A stretch of DNA of 64,000 bases from Rhizobium sp. Leaf262 (GCF_001422245.1 NZ_LMMM01000016.1:195945-259944); one strand, 5' to 3'; positions 1 to 8,551 are shown, numbered from the stretch's first letter. Program-made: numbers and translations. Notes: generated by a model not told the origin, from the letters alone.

Positions 1-171
1 TTCAACGCGATCAAACAATCCTCGCGCAGCTGTGATCGGCCTTCCTTTATCCTCTGCCCGCCGTAAAGATTGGATTCAGCCTTTTTTGATAATTTGTCGT
101 TAGTCATATTTTTTCATGGTCTCAGGATGGCGCATTTCGTGCTTATCCGCTTGTTTTGCGTACGGGTTCTC

Positions 172-1251
172 ATGCATCGATCGACAGCGCCAGCCATTAT
201 ACTCGCCTGCCTATCCCTCGTGGGCTGTACGTCCAGTTCCGGACCGGATGGTCTCATGGCCGGTATTCCATCGAAGGAAACGACGAGTTCCGTCACACCT
301 TCTGCACCGGTGCCTCAAGCCAGTGTCGGTGCACCGCTTCGGGCCGAACCTGCCCAGAACGTTCTGGCCTGGGGTGGACCAATGCCAGCGGAGTCCCCTG
401 CCTTTGCAGCCGTCGATCACCAGACCGCTGCGCCACGCTCCATGCCGCAGATCGAAGCGCCGATTGCACCGCAGGCAGGCGTTGCCATGCCGAATGAACG
501 GCCCGTACAGATGGCGATGGCTGCAGCCCCTGCGGTCAATGCCGGACCAGCGGTCCGTTCCCGCATCTTCAGGTCCAATTTCAGCGATGCCAAGCCGATC
601 AACTTCGGCAAGGTAACCCCCCGGCATTTCCCCGTGCATGGCGTGGATGTGTCGCGTTGGCAGGGCAATATCGATTGGGAACGGCTGAGGTCGCGGGGCG
701 CCAACTTCGCCTTCATCAAGGCAACGGATGGCGGAGACCATCTGGACCCGATGTTCAAGACAAACTGGAACCGCGCCAAGGCCGCCGGCGTGCGCCGGGG
801 TGCCTATCATTTCTTCTACTGGTGCCGCCCTGCCAGCCACCAGGCGGAATGGTTCATTCGCAATGTACCGCGTGACCCGGATGCACTGCCACCGGTCATC
901 GACGTGGAATATAACGGCGAATCCAGCTGCAAGATGCGCCTGCCGCGCGCCAAGGTTCTGGAAAAGATGCAGGTCTTCATGGACATGCTGGAACGCCACT
1001 ACGGTCAGCGACCCATCATCTACACCGCCCCGGATTTCTACAAGGATCACCTGTCGGGTGAGTTCAAGAACTATCCTTTCTGGCTGCGGGCCGTGGCTCA
1101 GCACCCGTCCAAGGTCTATCCCGACCGCAAGTGGCTGTTCTGGCAATATTCCGGCTCTGGCCTGTCGCATGGTGTGGAAGGCAAGATCGACCTGAACGTC
1201 TTCGGAGGCAGTGAAGAGGCCTGGCACCGCTGGACACGCGGTAACGGCTGA
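172..1251 (+). CDS. GH25-family lysozyme-like lipoprotein
   Basis: Predicted outer-envelope lipoprotein of 359 residues with a C-terminal glycosyl hydrolase family 25 domain, the muramidase fold that cuts the MurNAc-GlcNAc bond of peptidoglycan. The ATG at 172 gives a classic lipoprotein signal ending in LVGC (Cys about 19); the frame is open further upstream but adds no better signal. A low-complexity Pro/Ala linker covers roughly residues 20-145. The GH25 domain follows: GVDVSRWQGNIDW near residue 157, AFIKATDGG, and the catalytic PVIDVEY with Asp244 and Glu246. Family knowledge gives the chemistry; whether it remodels the cell's own wall or acts in competition is not visible. The neighbouring EamA gene converges and is not in the same operon. 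Confidence 0.85.
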   Translation: MHRSTAPAIILACLSLVGCTSSSGPDGLMAGIPSKETTSSVTPSAPVPQASVGAPLRAEPAQNVLAWGGPMPAESPAFAAVDHQTAAPRSMPQIEAPIAPQAGVAMPNERPVQMAMAAAPAVNAGPAVRSRIFRSNFSDAKPINFGKVTPRHFPVHGVDVSRWQGNIDWERLRSRGANFAFIKATDGGDHLDPMFKTNWNRAKAAGVRRGAYHFFYWCRPASHQAEWFIRNVPRDPDALPPVIDVEYNGESSCKMRLPRAKVLEKMQVFMDMLERHYGQRPIIYTAPDFYKDHLSGEFKNYPFWLRAVAQHPSKVYPDRKWLFWQYSGSGLSHGVEGKIDLNVFGGSEEAWHRWTRGNG

Positions 1252-1267
1252 TATCGAGGCCGACGGC

Positions 1268-2131
1268 CTAGTTCGAAAATCTCCTGGCCCCCGCCACGCA
1301 GGCCACAACACCGAGTGTGACGACCATCATCGCCGCACTCACTGGCTCGCCCAAAAGCGTGGCGGCAAGTGTGAGGCCGAAGAATGGCTGGAGCAATTGT
1401 AACTGTCCCACGGCTGCAATGCCACCAAGCGCCAGCCCGCGATACCAGAAGATAAAGCCTATCAGCATGCTGAACAGCGACACGTAGAACAGGCCGCCCC
1501 AAGCCGTGCCGGTGATGTTGGCCAAAGATGCGGGCATGGTGAACATTGCAAGCGGAAGCATGACGGGCAGCGACAGAACCAGCGCCCAGGAAATAACCTG
1601 CCAGCCGCCCAGACGCCGAGACAGGGCGGCACCTTCGGCATAACCGAGCCCGCATGCGGCGATGGCCGCGAGCATCAGGAGATCGCCGGTCAGCGATGCG
1701 ACCCCATCCTGCATGAAGGCGAAGCCGGCAACGAGGAGGCTGCCGAGGCAGGAGAAAAGCCAGAACACGGGTCTCGGCCGCTCTCCACCACGCAGAACCG
1801 CAAAGAGGGCAGTTGCTAACGGCAATAGCCCAATGAAAACGATGGAATGAGCCGATGTGATGTGCTTGAGGGCGAGTGCGGTCAGCAGCGGAAAGCCGAC
1901 GACGACACCAAGCGAAACGACGGCGAGCGGCAGGAGATCACGCCTTGCCGGACGCGCCTGACAGAAAACCATCAGCAACACGCCCGCCATCAACCCGGCA
2001 ATACTGGCACGTGCAACGGTTAGAAAAGTGGGGTCAAAGCCCGCGACAGCAAGCCGCGTCGCGGGCAATGATCCGCTGAATATCATAACCCCTATGAGAC
2101 CGCTCCACCAGCCGCCTGTCGCCTTGTCCAT
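1268..2131 (-). CDS. EamA/DMT-family transporter
   Basis: Inner-membrane protein of 287 residues with about ten hydrophobic segments arranged as two EamA repeats, the layout of drug/metabolite transporters. The N-terminal segment around GVMIFSGSLPATRLAV and the second repeat, where IGFIFWYRGLALGG and QLLQPFFGL can be read, are typical of DMT exporters for amino acids or metabolites. The substrate cannot be read from sequence. It is divergent from a MocR-type aminotransferase-like regulator about 100 bases away. MocR regulators commonly control the gene facing them, so this transporter is the likely target and may export an amine or amino acid. It converges on the GH25 gene with 16 bases between the stops. 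Confidence 0.85.
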   Translation of the reverse strand: MDKATGGWWSGLIGVMIFSGSLPATRLAVAGFDPTFLTVARASIAGLMAGVLLMVFCQARPARRDLLPLAVVSLGVVVGFPLLTALALKHITSAHSIVFIGLLPLATALFAVLRGGERPRPVFWLFSCLGSLLVAGFAFMQDGVASLTGDLLMLAAIAACGLGYAEGAALSRRLGGWQVISWALVLSLPVMLPLAMFTMPASLANITGTAWGGLFYVSLFSMLIGFIFWYRGLALGGIAAVGQLQLLQPFFGLTLAATLLGEPVSAAMMVVTLGVVACVAGARRFSN

Positions 2132-2235
2132 GCCGTCGCTCCAATTTCACGCAGCTATGCCCTGCCGACGATGGCGTGACCAGCAACAGTGCGATACAGT
2201 TACTCAAAACCGTATTGGTTCATGGAGCAGTACAG

Positions 2236-3648
2236 ATGGACATATCGGCTGCGGTGCGGGAGAGCACCTCACCCCGGATAGACCGCGTGATGGTGGAAAT
2301 TCGCCGTCGCATCGCATCGCGCCAACTGACACAGGGGGCGAGGCTGCCATCCGTACGAGCCTTTGCGAAAGTCATGCAGGTTTCCACCTCAACGGTTGTC
2401 GAAGCCTATGAGCGGCTTGCGGCGGACGGGGCCATCCGCTCGCGCCCGGGCTCCGGTTTCTATGTTGCCAATGCGGTCGCTCCATTGTCCCTTGCCGATA
2501 TCGGACCCAGGCTCGACCGTGCGGTGGACCCGTTCTGGGTTTCGCGGCTGGCACTGGAAGACGGGCCCGACCTTGCCAAACCTGGCTGCGGATGGATGCC
2601 CGCCTCCTGGATGCCGCAGGAGGTTCTCCGCCGTGCGATGCGCACTCTGGGGCGAAGCGATGCCCACCATCTGACGGACTACAGCACGCCCCTGGGCTAC
2701 GCACCGTTTCGTCAGTTTCTGTCAGGACGCCTTGCCGATCAGGGTATTCATGCGGGCGCCGAGCAAATCATGCTGGTTGAGTCGGGGACACAGGCCATAG
2801 ACCACCTGTGCCGTTTTCTGCTGGAGCCGGGACAGACAGTGCTGGTCGACGACCCCTGTTACTTCAACTTCCATGCCCTTCTGCGCGCCCACCGCGTCAA
2901 GATCGTCGGCGTGCCCTACGCGCCGACCGGACCGGATCTGACGCGGTTCGAGCAGGCTTTGGAAGACCACCACCCTCGGCTCTACATCACAAATTCTGCA
3001 ATCCACAATCCAACGGGGGCGGTGCTGTCGCCAGCGACAGCACATCGTGTCCTGATGCTGGCCGGGCGTTCAAACATGACAATCATCGAAGATGATATTT
3101 TTGCGGATTTCGAAGAGGATAAAGCGCCCCGGCTCGCCGCTTTCGATGGCTTGCAGCATGTCGTCCAGATCGGCAGCTTTTCGAAGACGCTCTCGGCCTC
3201 CGTGCGCTGCGGTTACATCGCCGCGCCGAAACACTGGGTGGAGCCGTTGACGGACATGAAGATCGCGACCGGCTTTTCCGGCAGCCAGCTATCGGAGGTA
3301 TTGGTCTATTCCGCTCTAAGAGACATCCAGTACCGACGTCATATAGATGCGGTCAAGGCGAGGCTGGCACGGGCCAGACAAGCCGCTGTAGCGAGCCTCG
3401 GCACGCTTGGAATCGTACCGTGGATCGAGCCGGATGCCGGCATCTTTCTCTGGTGTAGGTTGCCAAACGGCGCAGACGCTGCGACCGTTGCCCGCCACGC
3501 CCTGACCCGAAATGTGGTGCTTGCGCCAGGAAATATCTTCAGCCAGGCGCAGGCTGCATCCAACTTCATGCGCTTCAATGTCTCTCAATGCGACGATCCC
3601 AGATTGATCGAAATTCTGCACGGAGCACTTGCCGAAACGGCAAAGTGA
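2236..3648 (+). CDS. MocR/PdxR-type transcriptional regulator (GntR HTH plus aminotransferase domain)
   Basis: Regulator with an N-terminal winged helix of the GntR type (about residues 12-75; LPSVRAFAKVMQVSTSTVVEAYERL is spread over the recognition region) fused to a fold-type I aminotransferase domain that binds PLP as ligand sensor. The PLP lysine lies in IGSFSKTLSASVRCGY, and ITNSAIHNPTGAVLS matches the Asn-Pro substrate loop. I chose the ATG at 2236, which gives 470 residues starting MDISAAVRE; a GTG at 2176 in the same frame would add 20 residues without domain support. It is divergent from the EamA exporter. Direct ACAGT repeats at 2186-2190 and 2196-2200 and TACAG just before the ATG (2231-2235) are possible MocR half-sites. 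Confidence 0.88.
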   Translation: MDISAAVRESTSPRIDRVMVEIRRRIASRQLTQGARLPSVRAFAKVMQVSTSTVVEAYERLAADGAIRSRPGSGFYVANAVAPLSLADIGPRLDRAVDPFWVSRLALEDGPDLAKPGCGWMPASWMPQEVLRRAMRTLGRSDAHHLTDYSTPLGYAPFRQFLSGRLADQGIHAGAEQIMLVESGTQAIDHLCRFLLEPGQTVLVDDPCYFNFHALLRAHRVKIVGVPYAPTGPDLTRFEQALEDHHPRLYITNSAIHNPTGAVLSPATAHRVLMLAGRSNMTIIEDDIFADFEEDKAPRLAAFDGLQHVVQIGSFSKTLSASVRCGYIAAPKHWVEPLTDMKIATGFSGSQLSEVLVYSALRDIQYRRHIDAVKARLARARQAAVASLGTLGIVPWIEPDAGIFLWCRLPNGADAATVARHALTRNVVLAPGNIFSQAQAASNFMRFNVSQCDDPRLIEILHGALAETAK

Positions 3649-3736
3649 TTTTTTAGTCTATTATGTCTTTCTTACATGGTCGGAACCAATCACGCAGATT
3701 TGCATTTCCTCCCCAGTAGCAAGAGGAGAAAACACC

Positions 3737-4054
3737 ATGACATTCGATCCAAACCTGCCCCGCGACCCTAATCTTCGCCCAGACCGTCCAGAGCTGCGCA
3801 CCACACCGGAAGCCGCTCGCAAGTCCGCCGGATGGGCACCATGGGTTGCCGTTATCGCGGTCCTCCTGGTCGGTGGCTTCATCTGGATGCAGATGAGCGC
3901 GCCGTCCACGACCGATCCGACGACGACATCGTCCACGACACCGCCAGCGGTATCTGACCAGGCACCAGCGCCTGCGCCAATGACGCCGGAAGCACCAGCC
4001 AACAACACGGCCCCTGCTTCGCCAACGACAAATGGCACGCAGACCCAGCCTTAA
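3737..4054 (+). CDS. Small single-pass membrane protein with Pro/Thr-rich tail
   Basis: A 105-residue protein I cannot assign to a family with a known role. The ATG at 3737 follows a strong AGAGGAG ribosome site. The layout is a charged cytoplasmic N-terminus rich in Pro and Arg, one transmembrane helix at about residues 34-50 (WVAVIAVLLVGGFIW) and an extracytoplasmic tail of about 50 residues made almost only of Thr, Ser, Pro, Ala and Gln, so probably disordered. A clean rho-independent terminator follows within 25 bases. Similar small proteins next to lepA-type housekeeping genes are common in Rhizobiaceae. The gene stands alone between a regulator and lepA. Confidence 0.7.
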   Translation: MTFDPNLPRDPNLRPDRPELRTTPEAARKSAGWAPWVAVIAVLLVGGFIWMQMSAPSTTDPTTTSSTTPPAVSDQAPAPAPMTPEAPANNTAPASPTTNGTQTQP

Positions 4055-4077
4055 GGGTCATGATTGTCTAAATAAAA

Positions 4078-4112
4078 AGACCGCTTGTCCTTCGGGCAAG
4101 CGGTCTTTTTTT
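4078..4112 (+). terminator. Rho-independent terminator
   Basis: A GC-rich stem GACCGCTTG/CAAGCGGTC, extended by CC/GG with one bulged T, closes on a TTCG tetraloop and is followed by a run of seven T. It ends the small membrane protein gene. The A-run on its other side (4074-4078) lets it work for lepA on the minus strand as well, so it is probably bidirectional. Confidence 0.9.
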
Positions 4113-4134
4113 GTATTAAAATAAGACGTTCGGA

Positions 4135-5961
4135 TCAATCGTCCTTCATCTTCAGCGCCGCGATGAAGGCTTCCTGTGGGATGTCCACCTTACCGAACTG
4201 GCGCATGCGCTTCTTGCCTTCCTTCTGCTTGTCCAGAAGTTTGCGCTTACGGGTGGCATCGCCGCCGTAACACTTGGCGGTCACATCCTTGCGCATGGCC
4301 GAAATGGTTTCGCGCGCGATCACGTTGCTGCCGATGGCGGCCTGGATCGGAATTTTGAACATGTGGCGCGGAATGAGGTCTTTCAGCTTTTCGCACATGT
4401 CACGGCCACGCTTTTCGGCAGCCATACGGTGCACCAGCATGGAAAGCGCATCCACCGGCTCCCCATTGACCATGATCGACATCTTCACAAGATTGCCTTC
4501 GCGATAACCATCGAGATGGTAATCGAAGGATGCATAGCCCTTGGAAATGGATTTCAGACGGTCGTAGAAATCAAAGACCACTTCGTTGAGCGGCAGCTCA
4601 TAGGTGATCATGGCGCGCTTGCCGACATAGGTCAACTCGGTCTGAATGCCGCGACGGTCCTGACAGAGCTTTAGAATACCACCGAGATAATCGTCTGGTG
4701 TCAGAATGGTCGCCTTGATCCACGGTTCGCGGATCTCGGAAATCTTGACGACGTCAGGCATATCAGCCGGGTTGTGCAGCTCGCGCTCCGAACCATCCGT
4801 CATCGTCAACTGATAGACCACCGATGGGGCGGTCGCGATCAGATCGAGATCGAATTCACGCTCGAGGCGCTCCTGAATGATTTCGAGATGCAAGAGGCCA
4901 AGGAAGCCGCAGCGGAAACCGAAGCCGAGAGCGGCGGATGATTCCATCTCGAAAGAGAACGACGCATCGTTGAGTCGCAGCTTACCCATGGCGGCGCGCA
5001 GATCTTCAAAGTCGGCGGCATCGACCGGGAACAGGCCGCAGAACACCACGGGCTGGGCAGGCTTGAAGCCGGGCAGAGCCTGCGCGGTTGGGCGCTTGTC
5101 TTCGGTGATGGTATCGCCGACGCGGGTATCGGCCACTTCCTTGATCGAGCCGGTAATAAAACCGATTTCGCCCGGACCGAGGCTATCGACAGCCACCATC
5201 TTCGGTGTGAGCACGCCAACGCGCTCCACCTGATATTTCGCGTCCGTGCCCATCATGCGGATCGTCTGGCCCTTGGTCAGCACACCATCGAGCACGCGCA
5301 CGAGAACCATGACGCCGAGATAGGTATCGTACCAGCTATCGACCAGCAGAGCCTTCAACGGACCCTTTTCGCCAAGCTCGCTCTTTGGTGGCGGCAACTG
5401 GTGGACGATGGCTTCCAAAACGTCGGGAATACCGAGACCGGTCTTTGCCGAAATCAGCACGGCCTGAGATGCATCGATGCCGATGACTTCTTCGATCTGC
5501 TCCTTGATGCGCTCCGGCTCGGCAGCGGGCAGATCGATCTTGTTCAGAACCGTGACCAGTTCGTGGTCGTTGTCGATGGCCTGATAAACGTTGGCCAATG
5601 TCTGCGCTTCCACGCCCTGGGATGCATCCACGACCAGCAGCGAGCCTTCGCAGGCGGACAGCGAACGCGAGACTTCGTAAGCAAAGTCGACGTGGCCGGG
5701 CGTGTCGATGAGGTTCAACACATAGGTTTCGCCGTTATTCGCCATGTAATGCAGGCGCACGGTCTGTGCCTTGATGGTGATGCCGCGTTCGCGCTCGATA
5801 TCCATATTGTCGAGCACCTGCTCGGACATATCGCGCTCGGCAAGGCCGCCGGTAGACTGGATCAACCGGTCTGCCAGGGTCGATTTGCCATGGTCGATAT
5901 GGGCAACGATGGAGAAGTTGCGGATATGGTCAAGCGGAGTGCGGGTCGAATGTGTGCTCAT
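4135..5961 (-). CDS. lepA: Elongation factor 4 (ribosome back-translocase GTPase)
   Basis: Full-length LepA/EF4 of 608 residues, a translational GTPase that acts on stalled or mistranslocated ribosomes and influences initiation and assembly. The GTPase motifs are all present: AHIDHGKST (about residues 20-28), the switch region [20 protein letters not shown] and NKIDLP. The LepA-specific C-terminal domain ends with the usual basic stretch ([20 protein letters not shown]). It is single-copy and monocistronic. Upstream on the minus strand, TATAGC at 5969-5974 sits only eight bases before the ATG, which would give a very short leader, but I see no good -35, so this promoter is uncertain. Confidence 0.97.
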   Translation of the reverse strand: MSTHSTRTPLDHIRNFSIVAHIDHGKSTLADRLIQSTGGLAERDMSEQVLDNMDIERERGITIKAQTVRLHYMANNGETYVLNLIDTPGHVDFAYEVSRSLSACEGSLLVVDASQGVEAQTLANVYQAIDNDHELVTVLNKIDLPAAEPERIKEQIEEVIGIDASQAVLISAKTGLGIPDVLEAIVHQLPPPKSELGEKGPLKALLVDSWYDTYLGVMVLVRVLDGVLTKGQTIRMMGTDAKYQVERVGVLTPKMVAVDSLGPGEIGFITGSIKEVADTRVGDTITEDKRPTAQALPGFKPAQPVVFCGLFPVDAADFEDLRAAMGKLRLNDASFSFEMESSAALGFGFRCGFLGLLHLEIIQERLEREFDLDLIATAPSVVYQLTMTDGSERELHNPADMPDVVKISEIREPWIKATILTPDDYLGGILKLCQDRRGIQTELTYVGKRAMITYELPLNEVVFDFYDRLKSISKGYASFDYHLDGYREGNLVKMSIMVNGEPVDALSMLVHRMAAEKRGRDMCEKLKDLIPRHMFKIPIQAAIGSNVIARETISAMRKDVTAKCYGGDATRKRKLLDKQKEGKKRMRQFGKVDIPQEAFIAALKMKDD

Positions 5962-6126
5962 GCCCCGCGCTATAGCAGGGGCTCTTGCGCTGGAAAAGCG
6001 GGAATTTGGCTAAAAGTCTTTTAAATCGGGCTTTTCAGCAGGCAAGACGGTGGTCTTGATGAGCTTGCCGTTTCAAACATTGCTATTTCCATGGTCGGGC
6101 TCGTCTCAAATTCGGGGACATGCCCA

Positions 6127-6166
6127 TTGACTCCATCATCTGAGAAATATAATCTTAGATGATGGA
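6127..6166 (+). promoter_or_regulatory. Promoter inside a 14-bp inverted repeat overlapping the start codon
   Basis: A -35 TTGACT (6127-6132), 15-base spacer and perfect -10 TATAAT (6148-6153) lie directly before the XRE-cupin gene. The -10 straddles the junction between the central spacer and the right arm of an inverted repeat: TCCATCATCTGAGA (6132-6145) and TCTTAGATGATGGA (6153-6166), 13 of 14 positions symmetric with a 7-base centre. The right arm contains both candidate ATG codons. Transcription starting 6-7 bases after the -10 would begin at the ATG itself, so the message may be leaderless, and a protein bound to the repeat would block the polymerase site. Probable autoregulatory operator. 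Confidence 0.7.
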
Positions 6167-6740
6167 AAATGATCAGGAAATTTTCGAGCGGTCAATCGCA
6201 GATCGTATCAGGCATTTGCGGACCTCGGCTCAACTCACGCTCGACCAGCTGGCCAGCGCTTCGGGTGTCAGTCGAGCCATGATATCACGCATCGAACGGG
6301 GAGAGGCCAGCCCTACCGCAGCGCTTCTTGCACGAATTTGCGCCGCACTGGGGCTTTCCCTCTCCGGCTTCTTTGCCGAAGACGAAACCGATATTTCGCC
6401 CTTGGTGCGAAAACGCGATCAACCCACATGGAAAGACCCCGAAACGGGCTATGTGCGGCGTGCCGTCTCACCAGCAGGAACGGGATCCGAGGTCGATATC
6501 GTCGAGGTTGATTTTCCGCCTCACGCCAGCGTCAGCTTTCCACCGCACACCGCCAGCCATGGCATGACGCAATATGTCTGGCTGCTGGAGGGATGCTTGG
6601 AGATGACCACCGGTGGGGAGGTCTTCCGTATGGAACCGGGAGACTGCCTGTTCATGCCCGTGGGCGAAGGGCACAGATTTCACAATCCGTCCGGCCAGCC
6701 CGCCCGCTACGCAGTCGTACTGGACCAGCGAAAGCGCTGA
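6159..6740 (+). CDS. XRE-family regulator with C-terminal cupin sensor
   Basis: A 193-residue transcription factor: a Cro/C1-type helix-turn-helix at about residues 14-68 (LTLDQLASASGVSRAMISRI is the HTH core) and a C-terminal cupin barrel at about residues 105-190 (VWLLEGCLEMTTGG, EPGDCLFMPVGEGHRFHN). Such proteins are usually repressors that sense a small molecule in the cupin. The start is ATG-ATG at 6159/6162; no ribosome site precedes it and the promoter -10 ends six bases upstream, fitting a leaderless message. The GNAT gene follows 17 bases after the stop and is very likely co-transcribed, so the repressor may control detoxification or modification of the compound it senses. The ligand is unknown. 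Confidence 0.88.
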   Translation: MMENDQEIFERSIADRIRHLRTSAQLTLDQLASASGVSRAMISRIERGEASPTAALLARICAALGLSLSGFFAEDETDISPLVRKRDQPTWKDPETGYVRRAVSPAGTGSEVDIVEVDFPPHASVSFPPHTASHGMTQYVWLLEGCLEMTTGGEVFRMEPGDCLFMPVGEGHRFHNPSGQPARYAVVLDQRKR

Positions 6741-6757
6741 CACATCAGGAGTTTTGA

Positions 6758-7276
6758 ATGACAGATATTCGAATGCTGAACGGCGAAGAGACCCTTGCCG
6801 CTCTACCCGACCTTTGCGACGTCCTATCCGATTGCGTCAATGGCGACGCCTCTGTCGGCTTCATGCTGCCATTTGCGCCACCTGATGCGATACCCTTCTG
6901 GCAGGGCGTTGCTCAGTCCGTGACGAAGGGTGACACTCTTCATATGGTCGCGCAGGTGGATGGCAAAATCGTTGGAACCGTCCAGGTCGGGTTTTCAACC
7001 AAAACCAACCAGCCTCACCGCGGCGACCTGATGAAACTTCTGGTGCATCGTGATGCCCGCGGCTTGGGTCTTTCACGCAAGCTGATGGATAGGATCGAGA
7101 CGGAGGCCGCGAAACGGGGGAAAACGCTTCTGGTTCTGGACACTTCAACAGGCAGCCTTGCGGAATCGATCTACCCTCGATTGGGCTGGCAACGTGTCGG
7201 TGTAATCCCGGATTACGCGCTGCATCCCGATGGTCGCCATTGCAGCACGACGTTCTTCTACAAGAAAATCGGTTGA
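6758..7276 (+). CDS. GNAT-family N-acetyltransferase
   Basis: A 172-residue acyl-CoA-dependent acetyltransferase. The acetyl-CoA pyrophosphate loop reads KLLVHRDARGLGLSRKLMDR (about residues 88-107), followed by LLVLDTSTGSLAESIYPRLGW, the usual beta5 region of the fold. The substrate is not predictable. The ATG at 6758 has AGGAG nine bases upstream. It follows the XRE-cupin repressor closely and probably shares its promoter; proteins of this pair are often involved in resistance to or modification of small amines, but that is inference from layout only. Confidence 0.88.
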   Translation: MTDIRMLNGEETLAALPDLCDVLSDCVNGDASVGFMLPFAPPDAIPFWQGVAQSVTKGDTLHMVAQVDGKIVGTVQVGFSTKTNQPHRGDLMKLLVHRDARGLGLSRKLMDRIETEAAKRGKTLLVLDTSTGSLAESIYPRLGWQRVGVIPDYALHPDGRHCSTTFFYKKIG

Positions 7277-7384
7277 TGCCGATGTGCACGCAGCGCAGCC
7301 ATCGACATAGAGCAGCGCTTGCAAACGTGCCGCTGCTGACCGAACATGTCTCGACAGTTTCTCGACCGCACCCGTGAGGACATG

Positions 7385-7702
7385 ATGGCAGATACAGATC
7401 GAACCGATAAGCCGCGCATCTCCATTATCTATTGCACCCAATGCAACTGGCTCCTGCGATCCTCATGGATGGCGCAGGAACTGCTGCACACATTCGCCGA
7501 TAGTCTTGCGGAGGTATCGCTGGTGCCGGCGACAGGCGGACGGTTCGAGATTCTCGTAAACGGCACCCCGATCTGGGAGCGAAAGCGCGACGGCGGATTT
7601 CCTGGGCCGAAAGAACTCAAACAGCGCGTGCGTGATGTCATCGATCCCGACCGCGATCTTGGCCATCTCGACCGTTCAAAGAATGAAGGTCTCGATAGCT
7701 GA
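7385..7702 (+). CDS. SelT/SelW/SelH-like (Rdx family) thioredoxin-fold protein
   Basis: A 105-residue protein with the compact Rdx architecture: a CxxC redox pair Cys17-Cys20 in IIYCTQCNWLLR after the first strand, then ATGGRFEILVNG and the GGFPGPKELKQRVRD helix typical of selenoprotein W homologues. Both positions are cysteine, so no selenocysteine is involved. The family is thought to act in thiol redox chemistry, but a bacterial substrate is not established. I chose the ATG at 7385, which has GTGAGGA five bases upstream; an ATG at 7382 is too close to it. About 108 bases separate it from the GNAT, so it may have its own promoter. Confidence 0.85.
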   Translation: MADTDRTDKPRISIIYCTQCNWLLRSSWMAQELLHTFADSLAEVSLVPATGGRFEILVNGTPIWERKRDGGFPGPKELKQRVRDVIDPDRDLGHLDRSKNEGLDS

Positions 7703-7782
7703 TTCTCGAATCGCGCCCTCTGAAATGGACCAAAATACTCTCCCAAGGTCCCGCCGCTCAGGCGCCCGGTTCGGGCATCCAA

Positions 7783-7802
7783 GATTTTTCTGCAGAAAAA
7801 TC
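7783..7802. repeat. Perfect 20-bp palindrome
   Basis: GATTTTTCTGCAGAAAAATC reads the same on both strands. It lies 80 bases after the SelW-like gene and 30 bases before the tRNA-Leu -35. It has no loop, so as RNA it would need to open several central pairs to fold; as DNA it is a good two-fold binding site. The short GCCCGGTTCGGGC hairpin at 7764-7776 lies just before it, so the T-run of its left arm could also serve as a weak terminator for the upstream gene. Confidence 0.6.
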
Positions 7803-7832
7803 AAAGATCGTCATAAAACTTCAAAATGGCTG

Positions 7833-7861
7833 TTGACACCGAACGGCTCCCCCCGTACATC
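7833..7861 (+). promoter_or_regulatory. tRNA-Leu promoter
   Basis: A consensus -35 TTGACA (7833-7838), a 17-base GC-rich spacer and a -10 TACATC (7856-7861) place the start point about four bases before the mature tRNA 5' end. The CCCCCCG tract next to the -10 resembles a stringent-type discriminator region but lies upstream of the -10 here. Confidence 0.75.
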
Positions 7862-7871
7862 GCTCCTCGTC

Positions 7872-7958
7872 GCCCAGATGGCGGAATTGGTAGACGCGCC
7901 AGCTTCAGGTGCTGGTACTCGAAAGGGTGTGGAGGTTCGAGTCCTCTTCTGGGCACCA
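7872..7958 (+). tRNA. tRNA-Leu (anticodon CAG)
   Basis: A class II tRNA: acceptor strands GCCCAGA and TCTGGGC pair, the D arm contains GCGGAATTGGTAGACGCG, the anticodon arm CCAGC-TTCAGGT-GCTGG gives anticodon CAG for CUG codons, a long variable arm follows, and the T arm carries GGTTCGAGTCC. The 3' CCA is encoded (7956-7958). A T-run at 7963-7968 may help termination. CUG is the main leucine codon in this GC-rich genome. Confidence 0.97.
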
Positions 7959-8137
7959 TTCCATTTTTGATCTTAGCCAGATCAATCACTTAGCAAAAAA
8001 ATAACAGAATTTTCGCCCCTTGGGCGATGCATCGATGTGTCTGTCACGCCTTTGTCCATGCGACGACGGCACCCGCTAAGGCACGTGAGACGAGCTCGTT
8101 ATCAGGGCTTTGTTTGTTTTCGGGAAAACAGGTGCGG

Positions 8138-8551
8138 TTACTGCCCGGTCGTTGCCGAAGCACCTTCATTGGGTGAATGCTCTTCACAATTGGGCGTGCA
8201 GGACAGCACGGTGCGGGCCGTCTGGCGGAAGACGCGGACGGTGTTTCCTTCATCGATGGAGACGAGCACACGCTCATCGACAATGGCGTTGCCGTCGGCA
8301 TCCAGAAGAACAAGATTGGTGGTACCGAAGCTGCGACCGGTGAGAACGATGGTCGTTGCGTCTGCAACGGTGGCGTCGGCCACCTTCGAATTGCCGATAA
8401 TGACTTTGCTGACTGGCCTGTCCAGTTTCAGGACTCGGGCATGGTTCATCGAGACGCGCAACATTTCGTCCTCGGCCGAAGCGCTCACCGCCGACGTTGC
8501 GAGCAGCAGCGTCACGGTAACAGCAATTCTCGCCATTGAAACGGACAGCAT
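8138..8551 (-). CDS. Stand-alone pilus/secretin N-terminal domain protein
   Basis: A 137-residue exported protein with a signal peptide (cleavage after SASA) followed by one domain of the type found at the N-terminus of CpaC/RcpA secretins (pilus assembly N-domain). The segment RVLKLDRPVSKVIIGNSKVA, then TTNLVLLDADGN, aligns by eye with VIDLPQDAHDILVADPSMA and QTNIFIFGDQGQ of the CpaC encoded 2.5 kb away, but there is no secretin pore. The tail has two cysteines (CTPNC). It is divergent from the pilin operon, so it is probably an accessory factor of the pilus channel. An alternative ATG at 8536 also keeps the signal peptide; neither start has a strong ribosome site. Confidence 0.78.
   Translation of the reverse strand: MLSVSMARIAVTVTLLLATSAVSASAEDEMLRVSMNHARVLKLDRPVSKVIIGNSKVADATVADATTIVLTGRSFGTTNLVLLDADGNAIVDERVLVSIDEGNTVRVFRQTARTVLSCTPNCEEHSPNEGASATTGQ

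Noticed and set aside
7872..7958. tRNA-Leu as integration site of a genomic island
   Set aside because: No integrase, direct repeat of the tRNA 3' end or change of gene content was seen on either side.
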